Assembly (NCBI GenBank): GCA_900095095.1
Contig: FMBT01000580.1
Coordinates: forward strand, 1 to 44,897
Direction of reading: 5' to 3'
DNA from: Fragilariopsis cylindrus CCMP1102
Taxonomy: Eukaryota; Bacillariophyta; Bacillariophyceae; Bacillariales; Bacillariaceae
Length of the DNA stretch: 44,897 nucleotides
A program made the translations under genes and the position numbers. Positions 1 to 11,180 of this stretch are shown here, piece after piece. The notes beneath the pieces are model-generated. The model worked only from the letters and a program-made list of their open reading frames with translations. It did not search any database and was not told where the DNA came from. Every line of letters begins with the position of its first letter. Within the stretch, counting starts at the first letter, position 1.

Positions 1-896
1 ATCTAGTTAATAGATTGTTGTCTGCTTTATATTATTTTGCGATTAATGTGGTTTGTTATCCACAGTATTTTAGTTACATTGCAGCGTCAGTAGCAGTAAC
101 ACACCCACTAATTGCACTCCACAAGGAACAACAGGATATTCGATACAGTCAAGCGATACTGTAGCACAGTTCATGAAGAAGTACTTCTCATTATTATTTA
201 TTTGTATTGGTACTAGACATACATAGTACGAGTACCGTACTTCTACTAGTACTACTACAGTAGTAGGACTAGGACTAGTACGTATGCGATATTGCTGCCA
301 ACACGATACAAACTACTGTACTTTTCGTATCATTATTATTATTTATTGACACCAATTTCTCAATTCCGAGATACGTCACGAGTGGAAAGCAATTGCGTTT
401 GAGTGACGCATTCTTGTTAATTGTTTATTTTACTTAACACCAATTTACCAGCGCGCTCATTTGTTACCAATCAAAACTGTGATTGAGAACAGACTGTATA
501 AAACGTACGAAATTGTGAGAAAGAGCTCATTATTTGGAAGGTGTCAAGACTCGAATACGTGTCCATTACATCATTCCAAACATCTCATAGGAACCCGCGA
601 CTTTTCTTCATCACGACTACCAGGCAGTATCGTCTTCGAATCTTCAATATACCGTATCTATCGTCGGCATTTCATCGTCTTCCTTCGCTCTGCAATTTCC
701 AATCGGCAAAATAATCTACAACATTGCTTGCCATTCAAGTTCTAGTATTGCTAATGCTTACGTTTGCATAACGAAATCTGTATATTGCATTACACATGGC
801 TCTATTCTGAAACTGCACAAAGTTATACAACATAAAACATAGATTGCAAACTATCAATTGTCATAATTTCATAACATTATCCATACAAACATCATT
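1..896. other. intergenic, no gene recognised
   Basis: AT-rich DNA with short irregular runs of ACTAGT/AGTACT-like triplets around 225-285. The longest open frame here (461-745, +) has no domain, signal or compositional support. The 3' part presumably holds the promoter of the gene starting at 897, but I see no clear core element. Confidence 0.5.
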
Positions 897-1853
897 ATGC
901 TGCTTCAAGAAAAACACAACTTCGATCTTTACTTCGGCAAAAACATAGGAGAGGATAGCAGTAAATCGCATCTCAAATGTTCCAATAATAATGGTACATG
1001 TAAACAACACCGATCAACTGTTGACCTTAGCAGTTTCCACCGGTCTTCTTCTTCATTATCTTCAGCATCCTCGAGTACAAATACCTTATACGTATCACTT
1101 CCCAAAAGTCAGAGAACATATGTAAGAAATAATACAACGTTACGGTATCGAGGACCGCTATCAACTTCTTTGGAAGTAGACGGAAATACCTCCTCAGTAA
1201 TAACAAGATCTACAAAAAATCAAGACGGGTCTACGTCGACTTCATCAGGGGTGATTACTAGTAACAATACTGGTAATCATAGTCCAATAAGTAATATCAA
1301 TGTAAATAATAATAGAAACGACGATGAAGACGGATCCGTTGTAGAATCTATCCTAGGAGGAATTTTTCTTGGGTGTGGGCACCTGATCGTTATCTTATTA
1401 CATATGATTTTAACAATAGAACGATTCGTACGAGGAATATTCCGTGGAGTAGGATTCGTATATGCGTCCATAGTCGCTTCCTCTTCCTCCTTCCTACAAG
1501 AACCAGTGAACGATGACGAGGATGAGCTATCCTCTTCTATTTCGGCACCTCCAATGCAATACGACGATGAAGATTATTCTAGTTCAGGTGACTCCTCTTC
1601 TTCAAGTTCTAGTTCAGGCGACGATGAACACGATGATGAACATCGGATTGATGCAGATGGATGGGGACACTTTGCAGATTTTCAAGAAGAACTTGCCGAT
1701 GAATCAAGCTTTATTCCATCCTGCTCCAAGAGCAACAACGTGGTTCGTCCTTATCGGAGTGTGACACCACCTTCTCCTAATGATCAAAAAGGAGCTCTCG
1801 AAACTCTGACCGAGAGTCGTGAGGAAGAAGATGAAGAAGACTGGAGTTTTTAA
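897..1853 (+). CDS. Ser-rich acidic protein with a hydrophobic segment, unknown function
   Basis: Intact 318-residue frame with no family I recognise. Residues 1-145 are Ser/Thr/Asn-rich and look disordered. Residues about 150-173 and 176-194 are hydrophobic and could be one or two membrane segments (a re-entrant hairpin with an Arg-containing turn). Residues 205-250 are Asp/Glu/Ser-rich. Near residue 254 lies a WGHFADFQ stretch, and the protein ends in EEDWSF. Acidic, aromatic motifs of the W-G-x-F-x-D-F type resemble sorting-adaptor ligands, so a membrane-associated trafficking role is possible, but that is inference only. The ATG at 897 follows an AT-rich leader. It is one of the few long frames in this window with no break. 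Confidence 0.7.
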   Translation: MLLQEKHNFDLYFGKNIGEDSSKSHLKCSNNNGTCKQHRSTVDLSSFHRSSSSLSSASSSTNTLYVSLPKSQRTYVRNNTTLRYRGPLSTSLEVDGNTSSVITRSTKNQDGSTSTSSGVITSNNTGNHSPISNINVNNNRNDDEDGSVVESILGGIFLGCGHLIVILLHMILTIERFVRGIFRGVGFVYASIVASSSSFLQEPVNDDEDELSSSISAPPMQYDDEDYSSSGDSSSSSSSSGDDEHDDEHRIDADGWGHFADFQEELADESSFIPSCSKSNNVVRPYRSVTPPSPNDQKGALETLTESREEEDEEDWSF

Positions 1854-2393
1854 CAATATCACGCGCTATACTTTGTACACTGAACGACGAGCGTTCAACA
1901 CTACTGCAAGTAATAACAATGCATGTATACAAAAGAAAGTGGGTATTCGATACCACAGGGAAATAAGATGGTAATAATTTCTGATGGGGGCAATGGATTT
2001 TTTTAAAAATTGTACACAAAAATTAAATATAAAGTTTTGAGCCTCTATCATCTTAGCAACATATCATCTACTGGCGTAATTTTTATCTTAGACATTTTAG
2101 GTTTTACTGGCTAGAAGAACGCATGATAAGGAATAACCTGTTAAAGCATATACTATTGAATTGTTACATATTGCAATATATTGAATGAACATTCTTTTTC
2201 TTCTGATGATCCAAAGTATAATGCTTCTTTCTTCTTTTACGATAGTCTATATTATATATACATATATGGGGAATGTATATCAGCAGATACCATCATTTAA
2301 TTCATTGTTGTATCAGGATGGTTCGAGTCATGTAACTGTCAACCTCTTTCTGTTCACTTTCTTGATGATTGATTGAACTGTCGTGGATTCATT
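1854..2393. other. intergenic
   Basis: Space between two convergent genes. It is AT-rich. A short open frame (2185-2376, +) encodes a hydrophobic peptide without support. It probably contains both 3' untranslated regions. Confidence 0.5.
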
Positions 2394-2909
2394 TTAAGGT
2401 TCTTGGACACACACGCAATCTTTACATGAGTGATGGTAAAAGGAGAGTCCCATTTGATATTCGCAACCCGAGCCGGTACAACCATCCTGAAAAGAAAGTT
2501 GAAAACGAAAGATAGAAGGATAAGTAAAAAGAAGAAGAAAACAACGAATAGCGGCCTGAAGCTAGGCTAGGCTAGGCTAGGCTAGACAATACGGTTTTGT
2601 CCATAATCCATAAAAATAACGTACCTTGTGTTGCCAGTGACACATACATTCACCTGTTGTATCTGTGATATCGCCGTGTTTGCAAAATCCTGGTGGTAGT
2701 TTAGGACCTTTTTTGGGAGCATAGCCCGATAATACAACTGCGAAAGAAAAGAAGAAAAACATGACAATCCGAAATATCATTCGACTATTATTGGAAATCA
2801 TTATATCTGTATCAGGTCTGATAGGCTTTATTCTTTTTTTTCCACCGCGCCGCTTCTCGTCTAATTTTTTTGCTTTCCGGAGCTTTCTCAACATCCACAC
2901 AAATAACAA
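2394..2909 (-). CDS. small Cys-rich secreted or membrane-anchored protein, one intron
   Basis: The first exon (2625-2909) ends in an AAG codon at a GTACGT donor. The second exon (2394-2486) starts after a TTTTCAG acceptor. Splicing out 2487-2624 (138 nt) keeps phase 0 and gives a C-terminus with closely spaced cysteines ending in CVCVQEP. Eight cysteines follow a hydrophobic stretch (MIFRIVMFFFFSFAVVLSG). If translation starts at the Met at 2780, this is a signal peptide and the product is a small secreted disulfide-rich protein of about 75 residues. If it starts at 2909, a basic N-terminus precedes the segment and a type II anchor is likelier. I do not recognise the family. The intron holds a (GCTAG)5 repeat. 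Confidence 0.6.
2561..2585. repeat. (GCTAG)5 tandem repeat inside an intron
   Basis: Five perfect copies of the 5-mer GCTAG, lying within the intron of the small Cys-rich gene. On the gene strand it reads (CTAGC)n, near the donor side of the intron. Confidence 0.9.
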
Positions 2910-3399
2910 TGATCCTCGGGGTGCGGGTCTTGTGTTGCAATACAGTAGGACCGGTAGAGATTGTAGTAGAAGTTTCCAACTTGTCTGCTTTTTTGTACAG
3001 TAAGGAATGACCAGAAGTGATTGTGCGGTATTGAATTATTTATTTGTTGTTGTTGTGGTTGTTGTTTTATTTCATATTGTGTTTGTTGGATAAGAGATAA
3101 AAATAAGATAGCTAAAACTGAATGCCCCTTTGTAATCCCCCAAATTTAAATCGTGCCTAGATCTTAATAATCGTGCTGACAATGATACACTTTGAACTGC
3201 ACAACCATACAACAATTGTAACCACTGAACATACCACAACAAAAGAAAAAGCGAGAGCAGACTAAGAGGAAGGGAAGAATAAGCAAGTAAGCATGCTGTA
3301 AGTAGTGAAGAAAAGGCTACTATACTCCAGTGTTCATATCAACGAAGATAATAACGTCGACAACAGAAACGCAGGAAAAAGAAAAAGAGGAAGAAAACA
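2910..3399. other. intergenic between divergent genes
   Basis: Probable shared promoter region of the minus-strand Cys-rich gene and the plus-strand decarboxylase-like gene. It contains TTG/TTGTTG-rich runs (about 3043-3070). The short frames here are not supported. Confidence 0.5.
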
Positions 3400-5257
3400 T
3401 GGTGTCGTCATCATCATCTCAATCGCCGGGGTCGTCGTCGTCGTCGTCTTCACTACCTTCGAATGTTACCCGACTTCCAGCGTCGGTGACTGATCTTGTT
3501 AGTTGTGTCAGTCACGAAATAAATGTCATCGAAAATGAATTGGACTGCAGACACAAAATGATATTAGATCGGAAAGAAAATTAAGAACCACCGATGAGGA
3601 AAGATTACTCGAAGATGCTATAGACGATGGATTCATGTGCGTGGATTTGAAGGTATTGGAACGAAAATTAATAGCATGGCATCGATTGTTTTCTCCAGCA
3701 TTTGATAATGACAACGACCACAAAAACATCGATGATAATAATAATAATGAACCGTCGGACTACAACTATACGGTGACACCCTATTTTGCCGTGAAATGTA
3801 ATCCTGATGCCTGTGTTGTCGAATGGTTAGCAAGGACTGCATCTAGGATGAATCTTCCACTTGGATATGACTGTGCGTCCGTTGCCGAACTTGAATTGGC
3901 GAAAACACAGATACAAAAATATTCATTGGAAGGAACTGCTGATGGAGAAAAAAAGAACAGGAAGAATATTCCTACCACACGTATCGTGTACGCTAATCCT
4001 CAACGTGCGGAAGCCGATTTAATGCATGCATTAGAACTCTTTGCAACACCCCATCATCACAATCACAATCACAATCGAAGGAATTAGAATTGTGGTTGAC
4101 ATTGGACGGAGTAGAGGAGGTATATAAAATTGCGACTGCTCGAAAGTTATTCCTGGAAAAACACCATGCAGGTGATGATAATAATAGAGTAATAGTAATG
4201 CACTACTACAAATGCCGAATGTTAAAATAGTGTTGAGGATCTGGGTTCCTGATGGACATAGTCAAATTCCATTTGGAGAAAAATTCGGTATGAGAATGGA
4301 AGAGATTGAACTGTTGTCGAGGAGTGTTTGAACCATGGCATCCTCGCGGAGGACATTATCGGTATTCCTATCATTGTGGATCAGGATGTTCTCATGTCGA
4401 AACTTATCTGGAAGCGTTAGAAATGGGACGAAAGGCCTTAACGAAAATCGACGATCGATTGACTCGTCATATCGCGAAGTACAGGAAGAAAAAGAAACAG
4501 AAATTCAAGAGAAAAAATTACAACAGGACTCTGAATCACAGCACAAACAATATAAACGTCATCGTTGTTGGTTGCTAGACATGGGAGGTGGTTTTCCTGG
4601 GAGAGATGGACTGGATGGAGACGACGGTCGTTTCTCTGCAAACGCTAACGAGGAAGAAAAGGAGACACCAATACGTCGATGACAGCCACGACTCAACAAA
4701 CACAAACAACTGTGGCCGATATTGCTATGGCTGTTCGTCCAGTTCTACAATCTCTCACCACCAGTAAGGATGAAAACGACAGCTCTTCTTTGCCATTGAC
4801 ACTGATTGCAGAACCGGGTCGATACTTTGTAGAAGGTGCTATAGCTCTAGCAAGTAGGATATATCAAAAAGGGCAAGTAAACGACCCTAACGATGACTCC
4901 AACAAAATTCGTGTCTACAGAATCCCACACGGTGTTCAAGGTGTCTTCAAGGATGTCCTTTTATGTGGTGAGTCTTTTATACCACAGCCGTTGCGAATCA
5001 ACGATCTTGATGACGACCCCACCATCACAGCTGATGATCATCAACAAGATTCTTCAACATTGTATCTTTCACGTGTGTTGGGTCCTTCGGGAGACGACAC
5101 AGCAGAAGACGTGGTATGTGACTCTTGTCTTTTACCGGAACTCGATGTCGGCGATTGGCTTGTTTTTGATCGGATGGGAGCGTACACACTCTCTATTGCA
5201 TCTCGTGCGGGTCGTCCCGTCATGCGGTACGTTCAAGGCGATTCCAGTTCCCCCTAA
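3400..5257 (+). CDS. ornithine-decarboxylase-like PLP enzyme (fold III), frame-broken, active site altered
   Basis: Pieces in all three frames align in order with eukaryotic ornithine decarboxylase (putrescine synthesis). They are the PLP lysine in YFAVKCNPDA (about 3783), DCASVAELELAK (3869), VLRIWVPDG (4230), EECLNHGILAEDIIG (4319), YHCGSGCSHVETY (4375), LLDMGGGFPG (4575), LIAEPGRYFVEGA (4801), VGDWLVFDRMGAYT (5150), and stop at 5257. At least six frame changes separate them, near 4050 (C run), 4190, 4318, 4367, 4440-4560 and 4640-4680. A 53-nt intron (3498-3550) may explain the first. The ODC catalytic Cys (WGPTCDG in animals) is Gly here (GPSGDD, 5081-5092). The Asp of the NDGVYG motif is His (PHGVQG, His codon 4928). 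The enzyme may be inactive or may have a new specificity. A diaminopimelate decarboxylase is less likely from the HCGSG and GAYT contexts. Confidence 0.75.
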
Positions 5258-5590
5258 TTGTCATCAAATCAATGTATAGTGATATGATACTATGATGGAT
5301 GTAAGTAAATCACAGCTACCATTTATGGTGGATACTATACTGTTGGACGCCATAGACCATCGTAAACGTTTCGTTTTAAAGACAGTTAACTACTAGCTAT
5401 AGCGAAGTTAATTTTGTTTCGAAAAGTTCTTATGTTTATATTCAGTTGACTATTCATTTATTGGCGGCTTCCTTTTAGTTTAGTTTAGTTTAGATTCTTC
5501 TATGATTATGCAAATATGTATGTATCTTGATACTAAACGGCACCATGCAGGTGCATTATTTTATCTTGAACTGTATTCTTAGTTTTGTTT
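5258..5590. other. short intergenic between convergent genes
   Basis: 3' region between the decarboxylase-like gene and the minus-strand hypothetical. It contains a (TTTAG)n-like run at about 5476-5495 and nothing that looks coding. Confidence 0.5.
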
Positions 5591-6142
5591 CTAAGCGCAA
5601 CGAGCAATTCCACTACTCCGCCTTTGGATTCTTCTACCCAGTACAACAGTATCATGTTTTCCCGTGGATGATTCTTTTTCTTTGTAAGAAGACGCTCTTC
5701 TTCTTGATCCTGCTGATATGGATGATGCGGGGAAGAGAAGCGCGGCGGATTGTATTGCTTCGTCGTTGTCGCTGATAGTGTCAACCGATGATGCATCGTC
5801 GTATAATTCTGATACTGCGGCTGCAGCTGCTCGATCATCCTTAAGTCGTTGGAGGGACTCTCCATTCAGCAATCGAATTAGAGACGTTCGAAACTCGGTG
5901 GATGACTGCTCGTGTCTGATGAACGCAGAGGATGTTTTTTTCGCTTTCTTACTTCTTGGAGACGACGGAAACGCGGGAGCGAAATGATTGTTTTCGAGAT
6001 CCAGGAAAATTCGTTTCGAAAGTAGTTTCTTGGAAGGACGAGGAGCTAGTGGCATCATGACGAGATTGAACGGATTTGCAGAAAAATTACAGTTCGGAGT
6101 TTCGAACACAGAGAGGGATGATTCGCAGTCGGACATGGACAT
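5591..6142 (-). CDS. hypothetical protein, Ser/Arg/Ala-rich
   Basis: Intact 183-residue frame. The N-terminus has a cluster of hydrophobic and Pro residues (MMPLAPRPSKKLLSKR). A basic SPRSKKAKK stretch near residue 60 could be a nuclear localisation signal. A poly-Ala run (DDRAAAAAVSELY) sits near residue 107. The C-terminus is Arg/Ser-rich and ends RRSSGIARCA. I recognise no domain. The length, absence of stops and composition support a real gene, but the function is unknown and a spurious long frame cannot be excluded. Confidence 0.5.
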   Translation of the reverse strand: MSMSDCESSLSVFETPNCNFSANPFNLVMMPLAPRPSKKLLSKRIFLDLENNHFAPAFPSSPRSKKAKKTSSAFIRHEQSSTEFRTSLIRLLNGESLQRLKDDRAAAAAVSELYDDASSVDTISDNDEAIQSAALLFPASSISAGSRRRASSYKEKESSTGKHDTVVLGRRIQRRSSGIARCA

Positions 6143-7074
6143 ATTGAGGAACTTTAGTTAGTTAGATTGTACAAGTTGTCGTTTATGGGAGTTTTATCAT
6201 AAAATAGTAATAATAATAATAATAATAGCGTGAGTTTAGTGACACCGAGAGAGCTTAGCAGGAGGAACTTTATGCCTTTATGTGTACCATAATATATATA
6301 TGGAAGAGCGAACTCAATGTTGCAGCTTTCAATTGAACACGTAGTAACTCATCCTTTGATTCATTCTTGATGCCGCTATCATCTTGTCCTTTGTACTGTA
6401 TTCTGAAAGTGAATACAATACTGCATTGAAATCGAGCACGATTGGAATATTCAATATTACTTAACGAAGAGGCCCACGGAGAACAAATCGGAGTCAAATA
6501 ATTCAACATTTTCCACGGGCGCCATTCTCTCACCGGTTGTAAACGGTGAAGCCATTTGTATCATATTATATATTATGTACGACCAGGTAGTATGATATCG
6601 TATAAAGACTGGACAAGTCTGGAGGTTCAGTTTGTAGCGTTGATGCATCCTTTGTCGTATTATAAGGACCAACAATGGAAGATTTACTCTTGGGAAAGGG
6701 GCGTTATTGTGGTTCTCCTCCAAACTAAAGATCATCTCCATTAAGTTTTACTATCCTGCATTTGTTAGATGATATATAATATATATAATACATATACATG
6801 ATATATAAACATATATGGCGAATGAGACCCAGGTAACCTACAAAATTACATCGACGTCAAAGGGTGATCCACCCGAGCAGATCATATTGAGTTTGAACAT
6901 CTATACCCCTTTCTGTATTATAGTACCCAAAGTTCACCCTATAATACAGAGAATCTGAAAGACTGATTCCTTTACTAGCTTCAAGAGTTGTATTCTAGTT
7001 TCTTAGTATTGTGTAGAATGAGCTAAAGCTATTTTATTCTACAACTTAAAGCAGATTGAAAAATTTAGCACACA
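6143..7074. other. intergenic with hairpins
   Basis: No convincing gene in 930 nt. The short frames at 6270-6744 overlap on both strands and lack features. An (AAT)n run lies at about 6206-6226 and AT-rich simple sequence at 6775-6810. A strong inverted repeat at 6912-6950 is listed separately. Confidence 0.5.
6912..6950. repeat. inverted repeat, 12-bp perfect arms
   Basis: TCTGTATTATAG (6912-6923) is perfectly complementary to CTATAATACAGA (6939-6950) across a 15-nt loop. It could form a transcript hairpin, or be a relic of a small element. It lies about 120 nt beyond the stop of the EGY-type gene, so it could fall in its 3' untranslated region. Confidence 0.8.
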
Positions 7075-9971
7075 TTATGATACCCCTCGTGGAAAAGGAA
7101 TCAAAATCGACATCGAAAGTACAAACGATGCTAACCAGAGCCAGATCCTCTTTCCATCCACCTCGGTGCACTCGTCACGACAGGGATTTCTATTCGCAGC
7201 TGTAACAACGATATCAATACGGTCCAAGAAAGAAGTATAGACGAAGCTCCTGAAATAATCAAAGACACCAACCAGAGAATTGTGAATACAGAAATAATAG
7301 CACCTTGTCGTTGACCCATTGCAGCAAAGCACGCTCGACCACCATCAGTCGAAAAATTGGTAATAGTTTAAGGCTGACGATAATAGTCCGGAGGTCCCGA
7401 CCACAAAAAGCGGGTGCATTGGTATCGGTTGTGCCAACGGGAGCATCATTGTTTTCGGTAGAAGATAGATAAAATCGATCCGAGGAGGAAACTAGATTTC
7501 ATGTTGGCAACGGGAATAACGGGAAATCGAGCGATGTCCAAGGCGGATGCTCTGCTCGTCAAAAAAATGCCCCCAAACACAAAACCGAGCGATACTGCGA
7601 GAGCTGATAGTGGACCGCTTAAAGCAAAATCCAGCAGGGCTGCTCTATTATGTGGAAACGACTTGAGCGGAGTGATGCATCCAAAGAACGGAAAGGAAGC
7701 AATATGCAGCGAAGGGATGGGCACGGGTGGTCCGATCTTTATTTTCCTTCTTCTCGCTACTAGATAGTGAGCAGCCTCGTGAACGGTCTGAACGGCAATA
7801 ACGCCCAAAATCAACGGTATGCATGAATACAATACCGTCAAATCTCTGTTATGAACCACTGCACTGAAAAAATTGGGATTCAATGCATTCACAGAAAAGG
7901 AATAGATAAAAGTAGACATAGCTGCAAGCGGATAACACAATCCCTTGCCGAAATTGTGGATCCAACTCTTTTTTAGCTTGCTCTCGTCTGGCGACAATGC
8001 TTTGGGGAGAGCCAAAATGACAGGCTTTAATCCAATTGGTGTTTCCGTGGAGGGATCGGCATTGTACCTGCCCCCATTGTCGTGGTTCTCCTCGGTCCCG
8101 ATTCTGATATTTCTTCCGGATCTGGCAACAAAAAAAGCTGAATTTCTCCCCCAACCCCACTTTGTCAAGTCTTTCTTGGATGTCCGCAAAGACCATAGCG
8201 GTATTGTTATTATCGTGTTGGTGGTTTCCGTCTTTGTTTGTATTGCTTTTAATGGTCTTCTTTTTGATTCTATACTTTACAAGTAGTCTTGAAAAAAAAT
8301 CACTTACAAGTAGTCTAGAAAAATAATTATGAACCATTTTCTTTACTTTATTACTGTCGCGTGCATTCCGTCGTCGCTTGTACCGAGACGACGCTGGACG
8401 GCACTCTCCCCAACGAGGTTCGTATGTTGCCTCTATTGAAAGTATCAGTGTTAGTATTAGTAGTGGTTGATGATACGGACATGTACAAAAATATCTGTTA
8501 GAGGCTAGGCCAAAACCATTGTCGAGGACTTCCACACATCGTGCAAAACATCGTGCGATACATCAGACTTTGATGATTTATAATTGTGCCATTTGGTTCA
8601 ACGCAGTTTAAAAGGTTAGAAAGTGGACTTACCGGAAAAGCGCAGCGCCTGGAATGGATTCAAAGGAAGTCAAATAAAATCTACTTCCCATCAAAACTTC
8701 ATTCTTGATTAGCTCTACTTCAGTATTCCCAATGTGCTTATAGTTGTTGTGGGGGTGGTGGTAGTTGTGTGGTAGCGATTGTATAGTTGGAATTAGCGGA
8801 TGTAGTTGGAGCAGCAGAGATGAAGACGACGACGACGACGATTGCTCGTCATTTAATGACATGATATACGGAACAAATGAGGAGGGAACCCACATAGGAA
8901 TGAACGATGGTGTCATCTCGCTCATTCCTTCCAGTAGTGTGGTATCGGTTCCATTTCCTTCGGAAGATCCATCGGACATCGCCGCAATCCGATTGATTTC
9001 TGCCACTATTCTTTGATTCCGTTCGACTTCACGTTGCTGTTGTAACTCTAGGATTCGTGATTGAATGGATTTTTCAATTGTCCATTTGTCATCAACGGTG
9101 ATGACACGGAAGAAGATGGTAATTTAGAGTTTGTTGTCAAAGCTGTCGATATTGATGATTGTTCGTCCAGTATAAGGCTTGCCTGCAATAAGACTACGAT
9201 GACGGTGGTTTGATTAAATTGGAGTTTTAACTGTTCTTCATACTCCATTAAACCATTGGAGTTAGATATATCCTCTCGATATCGTTCATGAAGTCGATCG
9301 ACTACAGATAAGATTTGTGGACGAGAAAATTTCCCCTGCTTCAAGCGATCTGCAACAACTCTAGCATCCGGTAAAAATGCAGTAGCAGCAGCAGCAGCCG
9401 TTGTGGACTCATCTCTTTCTTCTTCTTCTGTGCCCTGCCCATCATTAACATTATTGTTATTGTTATCATCATCGTTGATAATTGCTGCCATATTTATATC
9501 CTCGGACGATGTCGAAATCGAAGTCGATTGTGGATTTTGATATTGCAGCGTTGAAAATATTTCTGTAATGATTTCATCTGTGATCAAGTCCTTTTCTTTG
9601 CGTTGTTTCGATGCACGTTCGCGTAACGCAAGTTCCATTGCTCTAGCTTCCGCTCTAATCACCTCTGCTTGAGCTCGAAGTATAGTCGCTTCCGCTATTG
9701 CGGACTTCATTGCAGCAGATGACGATTCGTTGCCATCGTCATCATCGTCGTCATTGACTATTAGATCGATATACTCATAATTAGAAAATAGGATATGATT
9801 GTCATGTCGTTGTCTTTTGACGATCTTTGTTGCCGTCGATAGTAGTATATCGTGAATATTATTATTTTTGGTATTGGGCGACAACAACGGAAATGCATCG
9901 ATCGTTGAAACACATTGGCTGCTCCACAAAAGGAACGATGGAACTCCTAGAAAGTTGATCATCGTCATCAT
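7075..9971 (-). CDS. plastid EGY-type site-2 metalloprotease (M50), intron plus frame breaks
   Basis: Intramembrane zinc protease of the EGY family. Starting at 9971, a signal-peptide-like segment is followed by STIDAFPLL, a diatom plastid-cleavage motif. Then come an Ala/Glu/Arg coiled coil (KSAIAEATILRAQAEVIRAE), an acidic linker, and the family block FYLTSFESIPGAALFR. An intron at 8433-8632 (GTAAGT donor, CAATAG acceptor) joins this to GNIRTS. The next blocks are DIQERLDKVGLGEKF, the zinc site HEAAH followed by YLVARRRKIKIGPPVPIPS (about 7745-7790), SGPLSALAVSLGFVFGG, and the DGGRA motif (about 7335) that supplies the third ligand. It ends at EIPCRDECTEVDGKRIW and PFPRGVS. Single-base breaks occur near 9070 (A run), 8140 (T run), 7460, 7400, 7365, 7350 (T run) and 7188 (C run). 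The region 8240-8400 is uncertain and may hold another intron. Role: processing of thylakoid or envelope membrane proteins. Confidence 0.85.
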
Positions 9972-10665
9972 TTTGTGCTCTTACTGTTATATTTACTGTA
10001 CGTAGCTAGCCATAAGTTGTTGCTACCGAATCATACTATTATAATATTATAATTCTATAACATTTACTTTCTTTTTAGAAATTATGTCCATGTTCATTAT
10101 TTATGTTTGATTTTTGATTTTTTGTGAGGATGCGGGACAGAATTAACTTTTTTCTTTTTCGTCGCGCAAAAATGATTCAGTAGTACCTACTAGTACTTCA
10201 TATAGATACTGTACAATACCAGAATATTAAGTAGATAGATAGATAGATAGAAAGAAAAATACACTATTTTGGCATCTGACGGATCGCCCTGTATGAGCAT
10301 ATAGATTATTTATTTGATGGAAATATTAGTCTATAGTATATACTTCCTCTATGCTTTATTGTTTCACAAACCTACAACCTCCAAAATCACCCAGCAATAT
10401 TCGCAATAATATGTGTTGCAAAGATTCTTTTGATTTTTTCCTTTACTAGTAGGGATAAAAAGTAATAGTAGGAATTAGAAAAATTATTATGCATATAATC
10501 TTTTTATTTATTTTAATAGTTTAACTTGTCAATGGTTCATCGTAAATACAGTACACACACCACGAGCTTAGTTCTTTTCTTATTTTATCTGTAGCCTCCG
10601 TAAGCGCCATCAATTTTATTCTTCTATATTTGAAAAAAAAGCCTTGTCGAGGTTTTCGGCCTTGA
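9972..10665. other. intergenic with a short AGAT repeat
   Basis: AT-rich spacer upstream of the EGY-type gene and beyond the 3' end of the next minus-strand ORF. It contains an (AGAT)n microsatellite at 10233-10250. No coding region is recognised. Confidence 0.5.
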
Positions 10666-11129
10666 CTAAAGAGTACGACGACGTTGTAATTTGGTGGCAC
10701 GACGTTGCACCAATTTCGCTCGCGCAACCATACCAGCGGACTTGAAGTTACTGGTTTCAGTGTCATTATCAATGTCCATTTTAGAAAAATCTTGCATGGT
10801 TCTGGTAGAGGAACGTTTCAATTTTTCGCCCAGGTTATTATTTCTGTAGCTGCCTGGACCGCGGGTCATCGAGGTTTGGAAACGTTTCAATGCTGTTGTT
10901 GTTGCGATGCGTCGAAGGGTGCTCTCTTTTGTGCCCTAGAAACTGGTGTGGCATCCGACGCCTTGCTTGCGAGAACAGCATCAAATGCTTCATCATCCTC
11001 ATCTTTATCTTCATTATCAACATCAACATCATCATCACCTTCCGCACCTAAAGTTGCCTTGGCATGTGCTTTGTCCATCGCAATATCCAACGTGATCCGA
11101 CGCATGATTTCAGGTCTCTGAACAGGCAA
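10666..11129 (-). CDS. acidic then basic protein segment, unknown; possibly the C-terminus of the next gene
   Basis: Two overlapping frames make one plausible product. The first is PEIMRRITLDIAMDKAHAK followed by an Asp/Glu-rich run and DAVLASKASDATPVSR. After a break near 10890-10900 it continues as KRFQTSMTRGPGSYRNN to a very basic end (KLVQRRATKLQRRRTL). The open frame reaches upstream to about 11160 without an ATG. It is in frame with the end of the gene at 11181 apart from two stop codons within about 20 nt. Given the many frameshift errors nearby, both could be one gene. I recognise no domain. The basic tail suggests nucleic-acid or ribosome binding, which is weak inference. Confidence 0.4.
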
Positions 11130-11180
11130 GGTATGCGTGTCAGAAAGTGCAGCATCCGCGATGGTTTCTTTCTAGCCAAT

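Noticed and set aside
461..745. 94-residue open frame
   Set aside because: No domain, signal or composition support; not distinguishable from chance.
3400..5257. Diaminopimelate decarboxylase identity
   Set aside because: The motif set (HCGSG, VGDWLVFDRMGAYT, DMGGGFPG) is closer to the ODC branch.
6270..6744. Overlapping small frames on both strands
   Set aside because: They overlap each other, lack features and lie in AT-rich spacer.
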